A stretch of DNA of 64,000 nucleotides, from assembly GCA_963716125.1 (NCBI GenBank), contig OY970294.1, positions 496,001 through 560,000 on the forward strand, written 5' to 3'. The DNA comes from Acidiluteibacter sp963716125 (GTDB lineage Bacteria > Bacteroidota > Bacteroidia > Flavobacteriales_E > Vicingaceae). The notes under the pieces were generated by a model, which made no database searches, was not told where the DNA came from, and saw only the letters and a program-made list of their open reading frames with translations. Made by a program: the position numbers and the translations under genes. Positions 8,478-17,900 of the stretch are shown one piece after another (the stretch's first letter is position 1; each line of letters opens with the position of its first letter).

Positions 8478-10619
8478 ATGAATAAATTTTTCAAACAAAT
8501 CTTTGTAATTGGTTTAATCGTAGCTTTTGGACAGTTAAAAGCTCAAGAATGTGGAACAGATAATGCCATTTTAGAACAATTGATACAGGATCCGGCGATG
8601 AAAGCAAAAATTGATAAATTTTATGCGCAGGCTCAGAATAATCCAAATATGTCAAAAGCAACTAAGATTATTATACCAGTTGTAGTTCACGTAATTCATA
8701 GTAATGGAATTGGGAATATCTCTTTGGCTCAAATTCAAAGTGGGATAGATGTTTTAAATACCGATTTTAATAAATTAAATGCTGATACCTCTCAAATTAG
8801 ACCAATTTTTGCTGGACTTGCAGACGCCGCTGACATTGAATTTAGATTAGCTCGAAAAGATCCTAATGGGATTTGCACTGAAGGTGTTAATAGAGTTAAT
8901 TCTTTTTTATCATATAACAGCAGAGACGAAGTTAAAGCCTTGGGACAATGGGATGAAAATAAATATTTTAATGTATGGTTGGTCAATTCAATTAGTGGTG
9001 GTTCAGGTGGAGGAACAGTCGTAGGTTATGGTCAATTTCCTTTTTCTACTACTTCTGCAACCTTAAATACTTATGGAATTGTTGTTAGACAAGACCAATG
9101 GGGAACTATAGGAACTGCAGCTGGCGGTGATGGAAGAACTGTGACTCATGAAATAGGGCATTGTTTTAATTTGCTGCATACGTTCCAAAGTGGTTGTGGT
9201 AGCAACTGTATCAATAGTGGAGATAGAATATGTGATACACCACCTGCTTCCAATTCAACATTTGGGTGTAATAAAACTAACAATACCTGCTCAAATGATG
9301 CTACAGGTTCAAGTTCAGCATTTTCAACAAATGTTCCTGACATGTTAGAAAATTTTATGAGTTATGATGATTGTCAATTTATGTTTACTCAAATGCAAGT
9401 TAATGTAATACGGTCTGTTTTAAATAATAGTTCTTATCCATGGTTAATTAGTCTTGTTTCTTCATCAAATTTAGTGGCCACTGGCACCAACGATGGTTAT
9501 GTGCCCCAAAACTGTAATCCAATTGTTCATTTTGAAACACCAAATGATATTGTTTATGCATGTGTGGGCGATACGGTAACTTTATTAGATAATTTTACTT
9601 ATAATGGAGCAGTAAGTTCTTACAATTGGAGTTTAGTAGGAGCAACACCTGCTACTTCTTCTAGCGCAAACCCTCAAGTGGTGTATAATGCAGCAGGAGT
9701 TTATGATGTTAAATTAACAACTAGTCCTGGCAATTCTACTCAAACCGCACAGAGAAAAATAGTGATTACTGATGGCAATTCAATTTCATATACAGGGGTT
9801 AGTTATGTAGAAAATTTTGAATCCCCATTGAGATTTTTTAATGAATATACTGTTGAAGATCCAACAGGCTTTAGCAAATGGGTGCAAAGTAATATTGCAG
9901 GATATAATAGCTCATCTAGTGCTAGATTGAATAACAATGCCAAAGCTGGAACAATTTTTACTCAAGCTAATGGGGAGATTGAATCATTTGTTACCCCAGC
10001 TATTGATATGTCAAATGTAGTTAACCCTACCATGACTTTTCAAATAGCCTATAAAAAACGAAGTAATTCTTCAAGTGATTACATAGAAATTTTTACCTCT
10101 TTTGATTGTGGTAAAACTTGGAACGCTAGATGGTCATTTTTGAATAGTGCTATGATGAGTGTAAGTTCGATAGGTCAGCAAGATTTTGTTCCAGCTTCTG
10201 CTTCTGATTGGAAACAGTTGACGGCTTTATTTCCCGGTGGCGTTTTAAATGGTCAAAGCAATGTAAAATTTAAAATCAAGTTTATCTCTGGTGAAGGAAA
10301 TAACTGTTATATCGATGATTTAACGATTAGTGGAGCAGTAGGATTAGATGAAAACTTAGCTCATAAAATAGGATTAAGTATTTATCCAAATCCAACCAAG
10401 GATGAAAGTGTAATGCAGTTTAATTTAGAGCAAGCTTCTACAGTTTCTATTGATGTAATGGATGTAAGTGGTAGAAAAGTTAGTCAAATTGCCAATAAGA
10501 CTTTGAATAGTGGGATGCATTATTTAAAGATTAATAGCGAGCAATTGGACGCTGGAATCTATTTTGTTCAAATGAACATTAATGGAGAAAGAGCTGTTAA
10601 GAAGTTGGTGGTGGAGTAA
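8478..10619 (+). CDS. Secreted M43 zinc metalloprotease with T9SS sorting domain (second copy)
   Basis: I place the start at the ATG at 8478, because MNKFFKQIFVIGLIVAFG forms a proper signal peptide; an ORF extends in frame to 8454. The zinc site is HEIGHCFNLLHTF and the Met-turn region is NFMSYDDC. A PKD-like region (about 360-440), a jelly-roll-like part and a C-terminal T9SS domain (LSIYPNPTKDES ... KKLVVE) follow. The domain order is the same as in the preceding gene, so the pair looks like a tandem duplication that has diverged. A strong terminator follows at 10641. Confidence 0.9.
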   Translation: MNKFFKQIFVIGLIVAFGQLKAQECGTDNAILEQLIQDPAMKAKIDKFYAQAQNNPNMSKATKIIIPVVVHVIHSNGIGNISLAQIQSGIDVLNTDFNKLNADTSQIRPIFAGLADAADIEFRLARKDPNGICTEGVNRVNSFLSYNSRDEVKALGQWDENKYFNVWLVNSISGGSGGGTVVGYGQFPFSTTSATLNTYGIVVRQDQWGTIGTAAGGDGRTVTHEIGHCFNLLHTFQSGCGSNCINSGDRICDTPPASNSTFGCNKTNNTCSNDATGSSSAFSTNVPDMLENFMSYDDCQFMFTQMQVNVIRSVLNNSSYPWLISLVSSSNLVATGTNDGYVPQNCNPIVHFETPNDIVYACVGDTVTLLDNFTYNGAVSSYNWSLVGATPATSSSANPQVVYNAAGVYDVKLTTSPGNSTQTAQRKIVITDGNSISYTGVSYVENFESPLRFFNEYTVEDPTGFSKWVQSNIAGYNSSSSARLNNNAKAGTIFTQANGEIESFVTPAIDMSNVVNPTMTFQIAYKKRSNSSSDYIEIFTSFDCGKTWNARWSFLNSAMMSVSSIGQQDFVPASASDWKQLTALFPGGVLNGQSNVKFKIKFISGEGNNCYIDDLTISGAVGLDENLAHKIGLSIYPNPTKDESVMQFNLEQASTVSIDVMDVSGRKVSQIANKTLNSGMHYLKINSEQLDAGIYFVQMNINGERAVKKLVVE

Positions 10620-10640
10620 GTGATTCTCTATTGAAATACA

Positions 10641-10674
10641 AACAAAAGGCTCATGATTTCATGAGCCTTTTGTT
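10641..10674. terminator. Bidirectional intrinsic terminator
   Basis: A perfect 16-bp stem (AACAAAAGGCTCATGA and its complement) with a two-base loop and T-rich ends on both strands separates the protease gene from the convergent gene ending at 10675. Confidence 0.9.
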
Positions 10675-11529
10675 TTAATGAATCAAAGCTCGTCTTCTCG
10701 GAAATAAATTATCCATTAATTGAAAATATCTTCTCTTGGTAAAAAATAGAAATTTTGTTGAATTAAAATTTAGCTTCCATCCATTAGTCCATGAACCACT
10801 CCATTCAAAAGTAGGTTTTATACTTAATGAATCCTCTTGCTGAAAGTGTTCTTGAAAATTAATGGAAGAATTGGATTCCAACTTATCCAATAGTTTTTTC
10901 GTATCCTTATATTGCCATCTTGGATATAGTCTATATCTAATTGTCTTTTTATTTAGTGTTTCGAAGCTTTGATATGAACCAATTGTTCGAGAAGACTTTT
11001 TTTTCTGATATGCATTTAAAGAATCTTTTCTATTTTTTAAATGACGAAATTTTGGATATAGAATATAATTAGCTAGGGAATCTAATGTGGAGATAGAATC
11101 CTTTGTATATCTAGTCTTTTTATAAATAAATTGCTCGCTGGAAAGCACCATTCTCTTTCTATCATCATAATTGGCATGCAATGAGTTGTTTGATTTTACA
11201 GTCTTTCTTTTTGGGTAAACAATTCTTATTTTAATTACATTATATGGATAGTAATACTCATCCCAATAAACATAAAGATCCTTTAAGTTAGGATTGTCAG
11301 GGAAAGTAATTTTTAAATTAACATAAGAGTAAGGTATTTTATATTCAAAACGCCCCTTTTCATCTGGTGTTATTATCACATTATTAGAATCACCCCAGAT
11401 GTGAGATGTAACAATATACTTTGGGGTTTTTTGAAAATATCCAAAATCTAATTTGGCTTTGAATACTTTTTGAGCACTTGTAATACAACTCAACAAAGCC
11501 ATAAAAATAAGAAGTAAACTATTTTTCAT
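10675..11529 (-). CDS. Secreted protein of unknown function
   Basis: The ATG at 11529 is preferred because it gives a clean signal peptide, MKNSLLLIFMALLSCITSAQ; an ORF extends upstream to 11601 with less likely codons. The mature part of about 265 residues is unusually rich in Tyr, Lys, Arg and Ser, with many YxK or KxxxY clusters, and has a short beta-rich N-terminal section (residues 45-100). No domain is recognised. It follows the TPR/GT-C gene on the same strand after 82 bases, so co-transcription is possible. Confidence 0.65.
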   Translation of the reverse strand: MKNSLLLIFMALLSCITSAQKVFKAKLDFGYFQKTPKYIVTSHIWGDSNNVIITPDEKGRFEYKIPYSYVNLKITFPDNPNLKDLYVYWDEYYYPYNVIKIRIVYPKRKTVKSNNSLHANYDDRKRMVLSSEQFIYKKTRYTKDSISTLDSLANYILYPKFRHLKNRKDSLNAYQKKKSSRTIGSYQSFETLNKKTIRYRLYPRWQYKDTKKLLDKLESNSSINFQEHFQQEDSLSIKPTFEWSGSWTNGWKLNFNSTKFLFFTKRRYFQLMDNLFPRRRALIH

Positions 11530-11611
11530 ATCAAATAATTTTAAGCATTGAATCGCTATTTTAAAAAAGACAAGTTTAAACAGACATTCGTTGTTTTGCA
11601 TCTGAATTTTT

Positions 11612-13501
11612 TTAGGAATTTTTTAGAATGGAAAGCTCTCTTACTTTTTGATTTACTTCTAAGTTTTTTGGATTAATAGTTTGATACTTTTTATACCATT
11701 CCAATGCATTTTTTATATCTTTTTTGAAAAAGTATAAATTGGCTTGATTTAGAGTAAGATTCAAATTGTCAGGGTAAATATTTAATCCGTGAGAGTTGAT
11801 TTCGATTGCTTCATCCAAATTTCCCCTTAAAGCCAAGTTTCTTACAAGAGGTTCATAAGCTTCTATGTAATCAGCTTTTACAGCAATGACAGTTTTAAAT
11901 TCTTGAATTGCTGATGCAGTATCTTTTATTGCAAGATTTAACCATCCTAAATGATAATGAGGGTCTGCATAATTAGAATCAATTTGGATAGCTTTATTGT
12001 AATAAAGTTTGGCTTTTTTATAATCTAAAAATACTCTAAAATGAAGGTTTGCAAGAACAGTAATTATAAACTTATCTTCGACCATTGCAACAGATTTCTC
12101 GAGATGATTTAACGCTTGTTTACCACGATTAATTTTTTGTTGATCAGAGGAAAGTGTTGGAATTTCATTAATCATATCTAAACTTACAAGTGCCTGCAGA
12201 GTAGCACTGCTTGGCTCTTTAATGACATCAGCACTAAAAAGAGTTCCTTTATTTTTCCATTCTTTATTTCTAGCTTGAATTATAAAAAAGGAAATAAAAA
12301 TATAAACGAATAGGATAGACCTTGAAATCAGGAGCCGATATGTAGAATTAAACTTTAGGAAAAGTTGATAAAGTCCAAATCCTGCTAGAATTACAAAACC
12401 GAGGGAGGCAACTGTTACAAAACGATCGGCAACAATACCTACCAAAGGAGTCAGCCAATTTAGAAGTGGCAATAACCCACCTAATAATAGAATACCTCCA
12501 AAAGCGATGGGGTTTCTATTCTTTAAACCCATTAATCCAATTACAATTAATCCTAAAATTATTGCGAGTGCAAGTATACTAGCAAAATCATATCCTTCAA
12601 ATTGGATTGTATTATATCCATAATAAGAGACTAATTCAGAAGGAAATACTAATTTTTTAAAATAAAACCAAGAAGAATGTAATGCTAAACTGAAATGGTC
12701 AACGGAAACAGATGGATCGAAAAGAGGATTTTCTATCAATCCATAGAATCTAACATTAACTGCTTCTTTTGTTAATTTTCTTATAAGTTTAAGGCCGATA
12801 GGTGTTATAATAAGCAGACCAATAGCGATAAGAAGCGACTTTAATTTAAATTTAGGATGAAAAAAGATGGCTGTTGGAATTATTCCAAGAAAGATTAATC
12901 CAGTTTTTTTACTCAAAATAGCCGCCAAAAAACATAGAACAGCGGGAAAAATAAGCCACCACTTTCTATCTAATGATTTCAGCCAAAGCCATGTAGATAA
13001 AAGGCTAAAGTTGAGCATTAAAAGCTCATCACGACATTTTACATTATTTACAATTTCACTGTGAATGGGAAGTACTAAAAAGAGTAGAGCAATTGCTAAT
13101 GTTACTCCAAAGTTGGTTTGAGGAAATAATTGAAGTAAAAAAAATAGAAATAAAGCACAACCAAAAAAGTATAATAATATATTTATGGTGTGACTTGCAA
13201 TAGAATTTATTCCAAATAATTCGTTTTCGATTGCAAAGCTTAAAGTGGTTATTGGTCTATAACCGTAATTATAATCGGCTTGTTTAAATGTATTTTCAGT
13301 AAAAATGGCCGAAAAGTTAGAAAGTCCGTTTGTTGCATTTTTGTTATTAGTATAGGCAATATCATCATCTAAATTATAATCATTATTGATGGAAGAGCCG
13401 TAAAATAAGAAAGATAAGAAGAATAATAGACCTATTGATAATTGAATTGTATTTTTTGAAATGAGCTCATTATTTTGAGAAAATAGATTCTTAAAATTCA
13501 T
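11612..13501 (-). CDS. GT-C-like membrane protein with TPR repeats (TMTC-like)
   Basis: A 629-residue protein. Residues 20-420 contain about ten membrane helices with a first extracytoplasmic loop bearing an acidic motif (YNLDDDIAYTNN) and YRPITTLSF, the arrangement of GT-C glycosyltransferases and of TMTC protein O-mannosyltransferases. Residues 430-629 are TPR repeats (for example AKLYYNKAIQIDSNYADPHY and ALEWYKKYQTINPKN). GT-C enzymes use polyprenyl-phosphate sugars as donors outside the inner membrane. The sulfotransferase and sugar genes next door support a role in surface glycan decoration, but the acceptor is unknown. Confidence 0.75.
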   Translation of the reverse strand: MNFKNLFSQNNELISKNTIQLSIGLLFFLSFLFYGSSINNDYNLDDDIAYTNNKNATNGLSNFSAIFTENTFKQADYNYGYRPITTLSFAIENELFGINSIASHTINILLYFFGCALFLFFLLQLFPQTNFGVTLAIALLFLVLPIHSEIVNNVKCRDELLMLNFSLLSTWLWLKSLDRKWWLIFPAVLCFLAAILSKKTGLIFLGIIPTAIFFHPKFKLKSLLIAIGLLIITPIGLKLIRKLTKEAVNVRFYGLIENPLFDPSVSVDHFSLALHSSWFYFKKLVFPSELVSYYGYNTIQFEGYDFASILALAIILGLIVIGLMGLKNRNPIAFGGILLLGGLLPLLNWLTPLVGIVADRFVTVASLGFVILAGFGLYQLFLKFNSTYRLLISRSILFVYIFISFFIIQARNKEWKNKGTLFSADVIKEPSSATLQALVSLDMINEIPTLSSDQQKINRGKQALNHLEKSVAMVEDKFIITVLANLHFRVFLDYKKAKLYYNKAIQIDSNYADPHYHLGWLNLAIKDTASAIQEFKTVIAVKADYIEAYEPLVRNLALRGNLDEAIEINSHGLNIYPDNLNLTLNQANLYFFKKDIKNALEWYKKYQTINPKNLEVNQKVRELSILKNS

Positions 13502-13555
13502 TTTACTAAAGTATAAAAAGAAATCTTTTCTTTGAAAAAAAATAGAAGTATAATA

Positions 13556-14623
13556 ATGACCTATACCTTAGATGAGCTAAGAGCGATTCCTGTGTTTTTA
13601 ATAGTTGGAAAAGGACGAAGTGGAACCACTTTGTTAAGTACTATTTTAGATAGTCATCCTGAGGTTGCATCAGCTACCGAATCTAGATTTGTATTATTGA
13701 TTTGGCAAAAATATAAATCAATGAAAAGTTGGAAGCCTGAAAATGCTGAGACTTTTTACGAAGATGTAATGAAAGATTACAACGTTAAATATTTGTGGGA
13801 AATAGATAAAGTTGGATTTATCAATCAATTAAAATCATTGCCGGAAAACACGCAAATAGAAGATCTGATTAAATTGGTGTATTTATTTAGAGTTTCAAGT
13901 TTTCCAAAAAATAAGATAAAATTTATTGTAGATAAAAATCCTGTTTACACGATTTTCATTCCTAAGCTAAAAAAAGTATTTACTACAGCTAAATTAATTA
14001 GAATTGTTAGGGATCCAAGAGATAATGTAGCCTCCCATATTAAACATACTCCAAAAAATGCCTCTTTTATAGCTTATAAATGGAGTGAATATAACAAGTT
14101 GATTGATAATTTCGAGGAACAAAATCCTCGATCGTTTTTAACCTTGCGATTTGAAGATTTGATAACTGATAAAGCGTCTTTTTTCTCGGAAATTGAAAAA
14201 TTTACTAAAATTCAATCTCTTTTAGGATTAGAAGAAAAAAGAATAGGGTATAAAGATCAAATTGAAAGTAAATTTAATGATCGCTTAAAAAATCAACACC
14301 AAGCATCTTTAAAACCATTAGATGTAAAAAAAGTGGGTCATTTTAGAGATAAATTGACCGACAATCAAATACAAAAAATCGAGAATATTTGTTTTCCTTA
14401 TGCCGAAAGATATGCTTATAAAAAAGCAATGCCTGTTCAATCGTTTAAAATACTAAATAGAATTAGCAGTTATATAAAATATCAAATTCATACAGTAAGC
14501 AGTTTGATATTATATAACTTACCTTATTGGATGATTATTCCATTGTATGATTTTTTTCTAAAACACATTATGAAACGTATGAAAAATAAAATTGACCAAG
14601 TAATTATCAATAATGAAAAGTAA
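13556..14623 (+). CDS. Sulfotransferase-family protein 1
   Basis: The ATG at 13556 (MTYTLDEL) is preferred over an upstream TTG. The 355-residue protein has the 5'-PAPS-binding P-loop GKGRSGTTLL near residue 20 and the 3'-phosphate motif IRIVRDPRDNVASH near residue 160, the hallmarks of PAPS-dependent sulfotransferases. A hydrophobic C-terminal segment (LILYNLPYWMIIPLYDFF) may bind the membrane. It is followed by a second sulfotransferase overlapping it by 11 bases. The acceptor may be a glycan or lipid but cannot be read from sequence. Confidence 0.85.
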   Translation: MTYTLDELRAIPVFLIVGKGRSGTTLLSTILDSHPEVASATESRFVLLIWQKYKSMKSWKPENAETFYEDVMKDYNVKYLWEIDKVGFINQLKSLPENTQIEDLIKLVYLFRVSSFPKNKIKFIVDKNPVYTIFIPKLKKVFTTAKLIRIVRDPRDNVASHIKHTPKNASFIAYKWSEYNKLIDNFEEQNPRSFLTLRFEDLITDKASFFSEIEKFTKIQSLLGLEEKRIGYKDQIESKFNDRLKNQHQASLKPLDVKKVGHFRDKLTDNQIQKIENICFPYAERYAYKKAMPVQSFKILNRISSYIKYQIHTVSSLILYNLPYWMIIPLYDFFLKHIMKRMKNKIDQVIINNEK

Positions 14624-15584
14624 TATACATTTTGTAGTTGGTATTTGGCGTTCAGGAACTACTATGCTTCGTGAAGTGTTGGACATGAGTCCTGAAGTTA
14701 AAAGTTTTCCGGAACATTTTGTGCTATTAAATCATTTAGAGCAAGCGAATAACTTTGATGAAAAGCAAAAAATGAAAATGCTAGAATCAATTATTGCTGA
14801 TCAAGATTTTTTGCATTTTGCTAAGCCAAATATTGAACGATTAAAATCTAATTTTTTATTAGCTGATAATTTTGAGGAAGCAATTCATGCAACCTATCAA
14901 AGTTGTTTATCAATTGATGAAAATCCTTCAATATTAATTGATAAAAATCCAATTTACAGTTATTATTTACCTCAAATAATGTCTCATTTTCCAAATTCTA
15001 AATTTATTTGGATGCTGAGAGAACCAAAAGATAACTGTATATCAAGAGCGAAACATAAAATTCAACACTTTGCCAATTACAGTTATTTGGCTAGTTGGTG
15101 GAACTACACGAATCAATTAATTGCCAAACAAGCGGCTAAATATCCTGAACGTTTTTTAATGGTGCATTACGATGCAATGTGTGAGCAGCCTGAACAATAT
15201 ACAAAACGGATTTGCGAATTTTTGAACATTCCTTATGATATAGAAATGCTAAATTTCAGGAAGCATAAGGACGAAAAAATAAGTGCTTATTTATCCGCAT
15301 TAGAAGCAAAGGAGGGAAAGTTAGACCCTGCCTATTTAAAACAAAAATATGCCATGTGGGAAAATTTGCAAAAACCCATCAATACCTCTAAAACCAAACA
15401 ATGGGAAAAGGAATTGACAATTTCTCAAATTAGAGCTGTTGATAATTTGAGTAAAGAGTATTATCAAAATTTAATAGTTGGAAATTTTCAAACTAATCCA
15501 AAAAGCTCATTAATTTGGAGCAGTTTAGTAAGTCTTAGCTTAGAGAAATTAAAATGGGATATTCGCCGAAATGTTAAATCTTAA
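14613..15584 (+). CDS. Sulfotransferase-family protein 2
   Basis: A 323-residue homologue of the preceding gene, with P-loop VGIWRSGTTMLREVLD at the N-terminus, DKNPIYSYYLPQI (also present in copy 1 as DKNPVYTIFIPKL) and 3'-PAPS motif MLREPKDNCISR. It lacks the hydrophobic tail of copy 1. The 11-base overlap suggests translational coupling. Its 3' end overlaps the convergent Asp-hydroxylase-like gene by four bases, which leaves no room for a terminator. Confidence 0.85.
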   Translation: MKSNIHFVVGIWRSGTTMLREVLDMSPEVKSFPEHFVLLNHLEQANNFDEKQKMKMLESIIADQDFLHFAKPNIERLKSNFLLADNFEEAIHATYQSCLSIDENPSILIDKNPIYSYYLPQIMSHFPNSKFIWMLREPKDNCISRAKHKIQHFANYSYLASWWNYTNQLIAKQAAKYPERFLMVHYDAMCEQPEQYTKRICEFLNIPYDIEMLNFRKHKDEKISAYLSALEAKEGKLDPAYLKQKYAMWENLQKPINTSKTKQWEKELTISQIRAVDNLSKEYYQNLIVGNFQTNPKSSLIWSSLVSLSLEKLKWDIRRNVKS

Positions 15585-16321
15585 GCCCAAAATAACTGAT
15601 TTACACGCAGAATGCATCTGGCAGAAAATCGAACACTACTCCAAAGTATTTTTTTAGTCCAAATGGGTAAATTTCTAACTTTTGGAAAATTTTGAGTAAT
15701 TAATTGCCAAGCTAACCCATTCAAAACTTTACCACAAATTTCTATTTTTCGATTGATAAATTCAGGACGAATGACATCAATTAAAAGGACTAATCTTTTT
15801 TGATTGGTTAAATTTTGAGCTTCGTGAATTTGTGCATCATTAAATAAGAGCGCTTTTCCTTCTTCCCATGGCCTCGTTTCTCCTTTTACGGTAAAGGCAC
15901 ATTTCGGCAAACCCGAAGGTACAACAATTGGAAAGTGAACTCTAATAATAGAATTGGTGTCACCGTTATGCGGTTTTATTTTACTATTTGGATCTAATTC
16001 TGAAACAGAGAAAGAGATTATACCGGGAATTTGCTTGGCAATTTTCCAAGTCGCCTTAAATGGAGTATGTTTTTTTCTAAAAAAGTAACCCCAAAAAAGT
16101 AATCCTTCCGTTTTCCAACTGTTAGATTTACTCAGTAAATCCTTATTAAAGTAGGGTTTAAGTTGATTGTTTTCAACAAAATAAAGTGTTTCTTTTTTAA
16201 TGATTTCAAAATTATTTTCTAATAATTTGATCCACTCAAAATCTTCTTTGGAGTAAAATCCTGGTTCATCAAGCAAGTATGGTTTTAACGTATAAGAATA
16301 CCAAATATCACTTTTTTTCAT
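15581..16321 (-). CDS. Aspartyl/asparaginyl beta-hydroxylase-like dioxygenase
   Basis: A 246-residue protein of the Asp_Arg_Hydrox family. Residues of about 105-190 contain the 2-oxoglutarate/Fe(II) fold: IKPHNGDTNSIIRVHFPI supplies the HxD iron ligands, FTVKGETRPWEEGKALLFND follows, and the distal ligand His is in AQIHEAQN, with an Arg nearby for 2-oxoglutarate. Related enzymes hydroxylate Asp/Asn residues, or the acyl chains of lipid A (LpxO). Here it is the last gene of the acyl-sugar operon, with its start overlapping the GT2 gene by 14 bases, so hydroxylation of a lipid or acyl substituent is plausible but inferred. Confidence 0.8.
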   Translation of the reverse strand: MKKSDIWYSYTLKPYLLDEPGFYSKEDFEWIKLLENNFEIIKKETLYFVENNQLKPYFNKDLLSKSNSWKTEGLLFWGYFFRKKHTPFKATWKIAKQIPGIISFSVSELDPNSKIKPHNGDTNSIIRVHFPIVVPSGLPKCAFTVKGETRPWEEGKALLFNDAQIHEAQNLTNQKRLVLLIDVIRPEFINRKIEICGKVLNGLAWQLITQNFPKVRNLPIWTKKILWSSVRFSARCILRVNQLFWA

Positions 16322-17234
16322 CCGTTCTATTTTTTATCAAAAATTGTGGATGCTGATTCAATAGCTTATTCTGTCGATAAATATATTGTGCAATAATTCC
16401 TAAGCCAAATAGAATTAAGGATGCTGAAAAAAGGATGGAAACTGCAACAGAAGTAAAGCCCAATTGCGCTCTAAAAAACACTTTTTTACCGATAAAGAAA
16501 ATTCCTGCTAAAAATGAGATAAAGCTGCCAAAGATACCAACTCGAGTAAGGAATTGAGCAGGAAAGGAAGAGTAAGTGAAAATAATATTGAAATAAAGGC
16601 TCAATAAATTTGAAGGTCGATAGGTCGAGGTTTTATTGGATGTATTGAAATTAATGGGAAGAAAAATGACATTCTTGGTGTACCAAGCTAAAATTTCATC
16701 AATAAATACAAAAGGTGTTTTATGATTTTTCAGTTGAAGGTAAATATCTTTTCGAATTAATCTGAAAGCTGAACCATTTCCATATCCTTCTGAAAATAAT
16801 TGTGTTGACTTTTTAAGAATTCTGCTGATGCCTTTTCTAAAGCGGCTTTTATCATCATTTGCTGGAACTCCAAAAACAACATCTACTTGAGATTTTTCAA
16901 AAGTTTCAATAAGAGTTTTAATTTCTTCTATTGGATGTTCAAAATCATCGTCCATTGTCAACAAAAGCTCGCCACTGGCTTCGGTAATACCTGCTAAAGT
17001 GGCACTGTGTTGTCCTGAGTTTTTAAATAAGCTTAGGCCAATAATGTTACTATATTGTTTGGCTTTATCTTCTATAATCTGAAAGCTTTTATCCTTACTA
17101 CAATCATCTATTAAGATAAGTTCCCAACTTTTAGTGCTCAGATATTGATTGGCTTCCAATTGATCAATAAGGGCTCCAATACTACTTTCTGCTTCAAAAA
17201 CAGGAATCACAATGCTGAGGTCTTTTAGTATCAT
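16308..17234 (-). CDS. GT2 glycosyltransferase, polyprenyl-phosphate type (ArnC/DPM1-like)
   Basis: A 308-residue protein. The N-terminal GT-A domain has IVIPVFEAESSIGALIDQ, LILIDDCSKD and the acidic DDDFEHP motif that binds the nucleotide-sugar metal. Two C-terminal membrane helices follow at about residues 228-250 and 262-288. This is the architecture of ArnC, DPM1-like and GtrB enzymes, which load a sugar onto undecaprenyl phosphate on the inner-membrane cytoplasmic face. It overlaps the GNAT gene by 4 bases upstream and the hydroxylase gene by 14 bases downstream. A polyprenyl-P sugar fits the nearby GT-C-like protein as the user of the donor. Confidence 0.88.
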   Translation of the reverse strand: MILKDLSIVIPVFEAESSIGALIDQLEANQYLSTKSWELILIDDCSKDKSFQIIEDKAKQYSNIIGLSLFKNSGQHSATLAGITEASGELLLTMDDDFEHPIEEIKTLIETFEKSQVDVVFGVPANDDKSRFRKGISRILKKSTQLFSEGYGNGSAFRLIRKDIYLQLKNHKTPFVFIDEILAWYTKNVIFLPINFNTSNKTSTYRPSNLLSLYFNIIFTYSSFPAQFLTRVGIFGSFISFLAGIFFIGKKVFFRAQLGFTSVAVSILFSASLILFGLGIIAQYIYRQNKLLNQHPQFLIKNRTDEKK

Positions 17235-17899
17235 GGAAAAGCTTTCTTTAAAATTCGATTATAAATTTTTTGTTTGGATGCTGGAATTAACTCAACAAGA
17301 TTTCTTGCATATTCCTCCTCATTAGGGTTGAAAAAGATATCGTTTTCTGTCAAGGGCTCATTTACATTAAAATCTTCAAATTTAAGGCGTTCTATTTTTT
17401 TTCTATATACCGCATAGTCCTCTTTAGTTTGCTCCATCCATATTACTTGATTATTTTCATGAATTCGATCAGCTATTTTATAGCCCATAAATTCATTGTA
17501 AGCTATAGCTTGCTTGTTAGATTTCAATACTTGAGCATAGTTTTTTTCAAATCCATTAATCAAAAAATTCCAATCATTTAAAATGATAGATGCAGTAATT
17601 GAAGTTTCGTAATTTCTATCCTCATTCCACACAAATATGCCTCCTTCAGATGATTTATTTACAAAATCTATGTTTTTTCCATTGATTAATCCAATTGCTG
17701 AATCATTTTTATAAATCAAAAAATAAAAATGTTTGATACTTCTAACTTCTTTAAACCATTCTAGCTGTTGCTCACGAGTAATTTGTTGGCGATGAATCAT
17801 CTTATTTTTAATTATATCGGTATTCCGATATTGGCGAATCAACTCCAAATCTTCTCGTTCCACTTCTTTTAGTTCTAAACCGTATTTTCTAAGTATCAT
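17231..17899 (-). CDS. GNAT-fold acyltransferase, probable amino-sugar N-acyltransferase
   Basis: I place the start at 17899 (MILRKYGLELKEVEREDL), one base after the SDR stop. Residues 5-145 follow the GNAT/RimJ-type pattern: ELIRQYRNTDIIKNKM, FLIYKNDSAIGLING, then a beta-bulge and KSNKQAIAYNEFMGYKI, where the acyl carrier/CoA pyrophosphate would bind. The C-terminal 60 residues (NEPLTENDIFFNP onward) form a separate extension. The position between a KAS/ACP/SDR set and a polyprenyl-P glycosyltransferase, with a WecE-like aminotransferase close by, suggests transfer of a custom acyl group to an amino sugar, as WecD does with acetyl groups. This role is inferred. Confidence 0.65.
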   Translation of the reverse strand: MILRKYGLELKEVEREDLELIRQYRNTDIIKNKMIHRQQITREQQLEWFKEVRSIKHFYFLIYKNDSAIGLINGKNIDFVNKSSEGGIFVWNEDRNYETSITASIILNDWNFLINGFEKNYAQVLKSNKQAIAYNEFMGYKIADRIHENNQVIWMEQTKEDYAVYRKKIERLKFEDFNVNEPLTENDIFFNPNEEEYARNLVELIPASKQKIYNRILKKAFP

Positions 17900-17900
17900 A

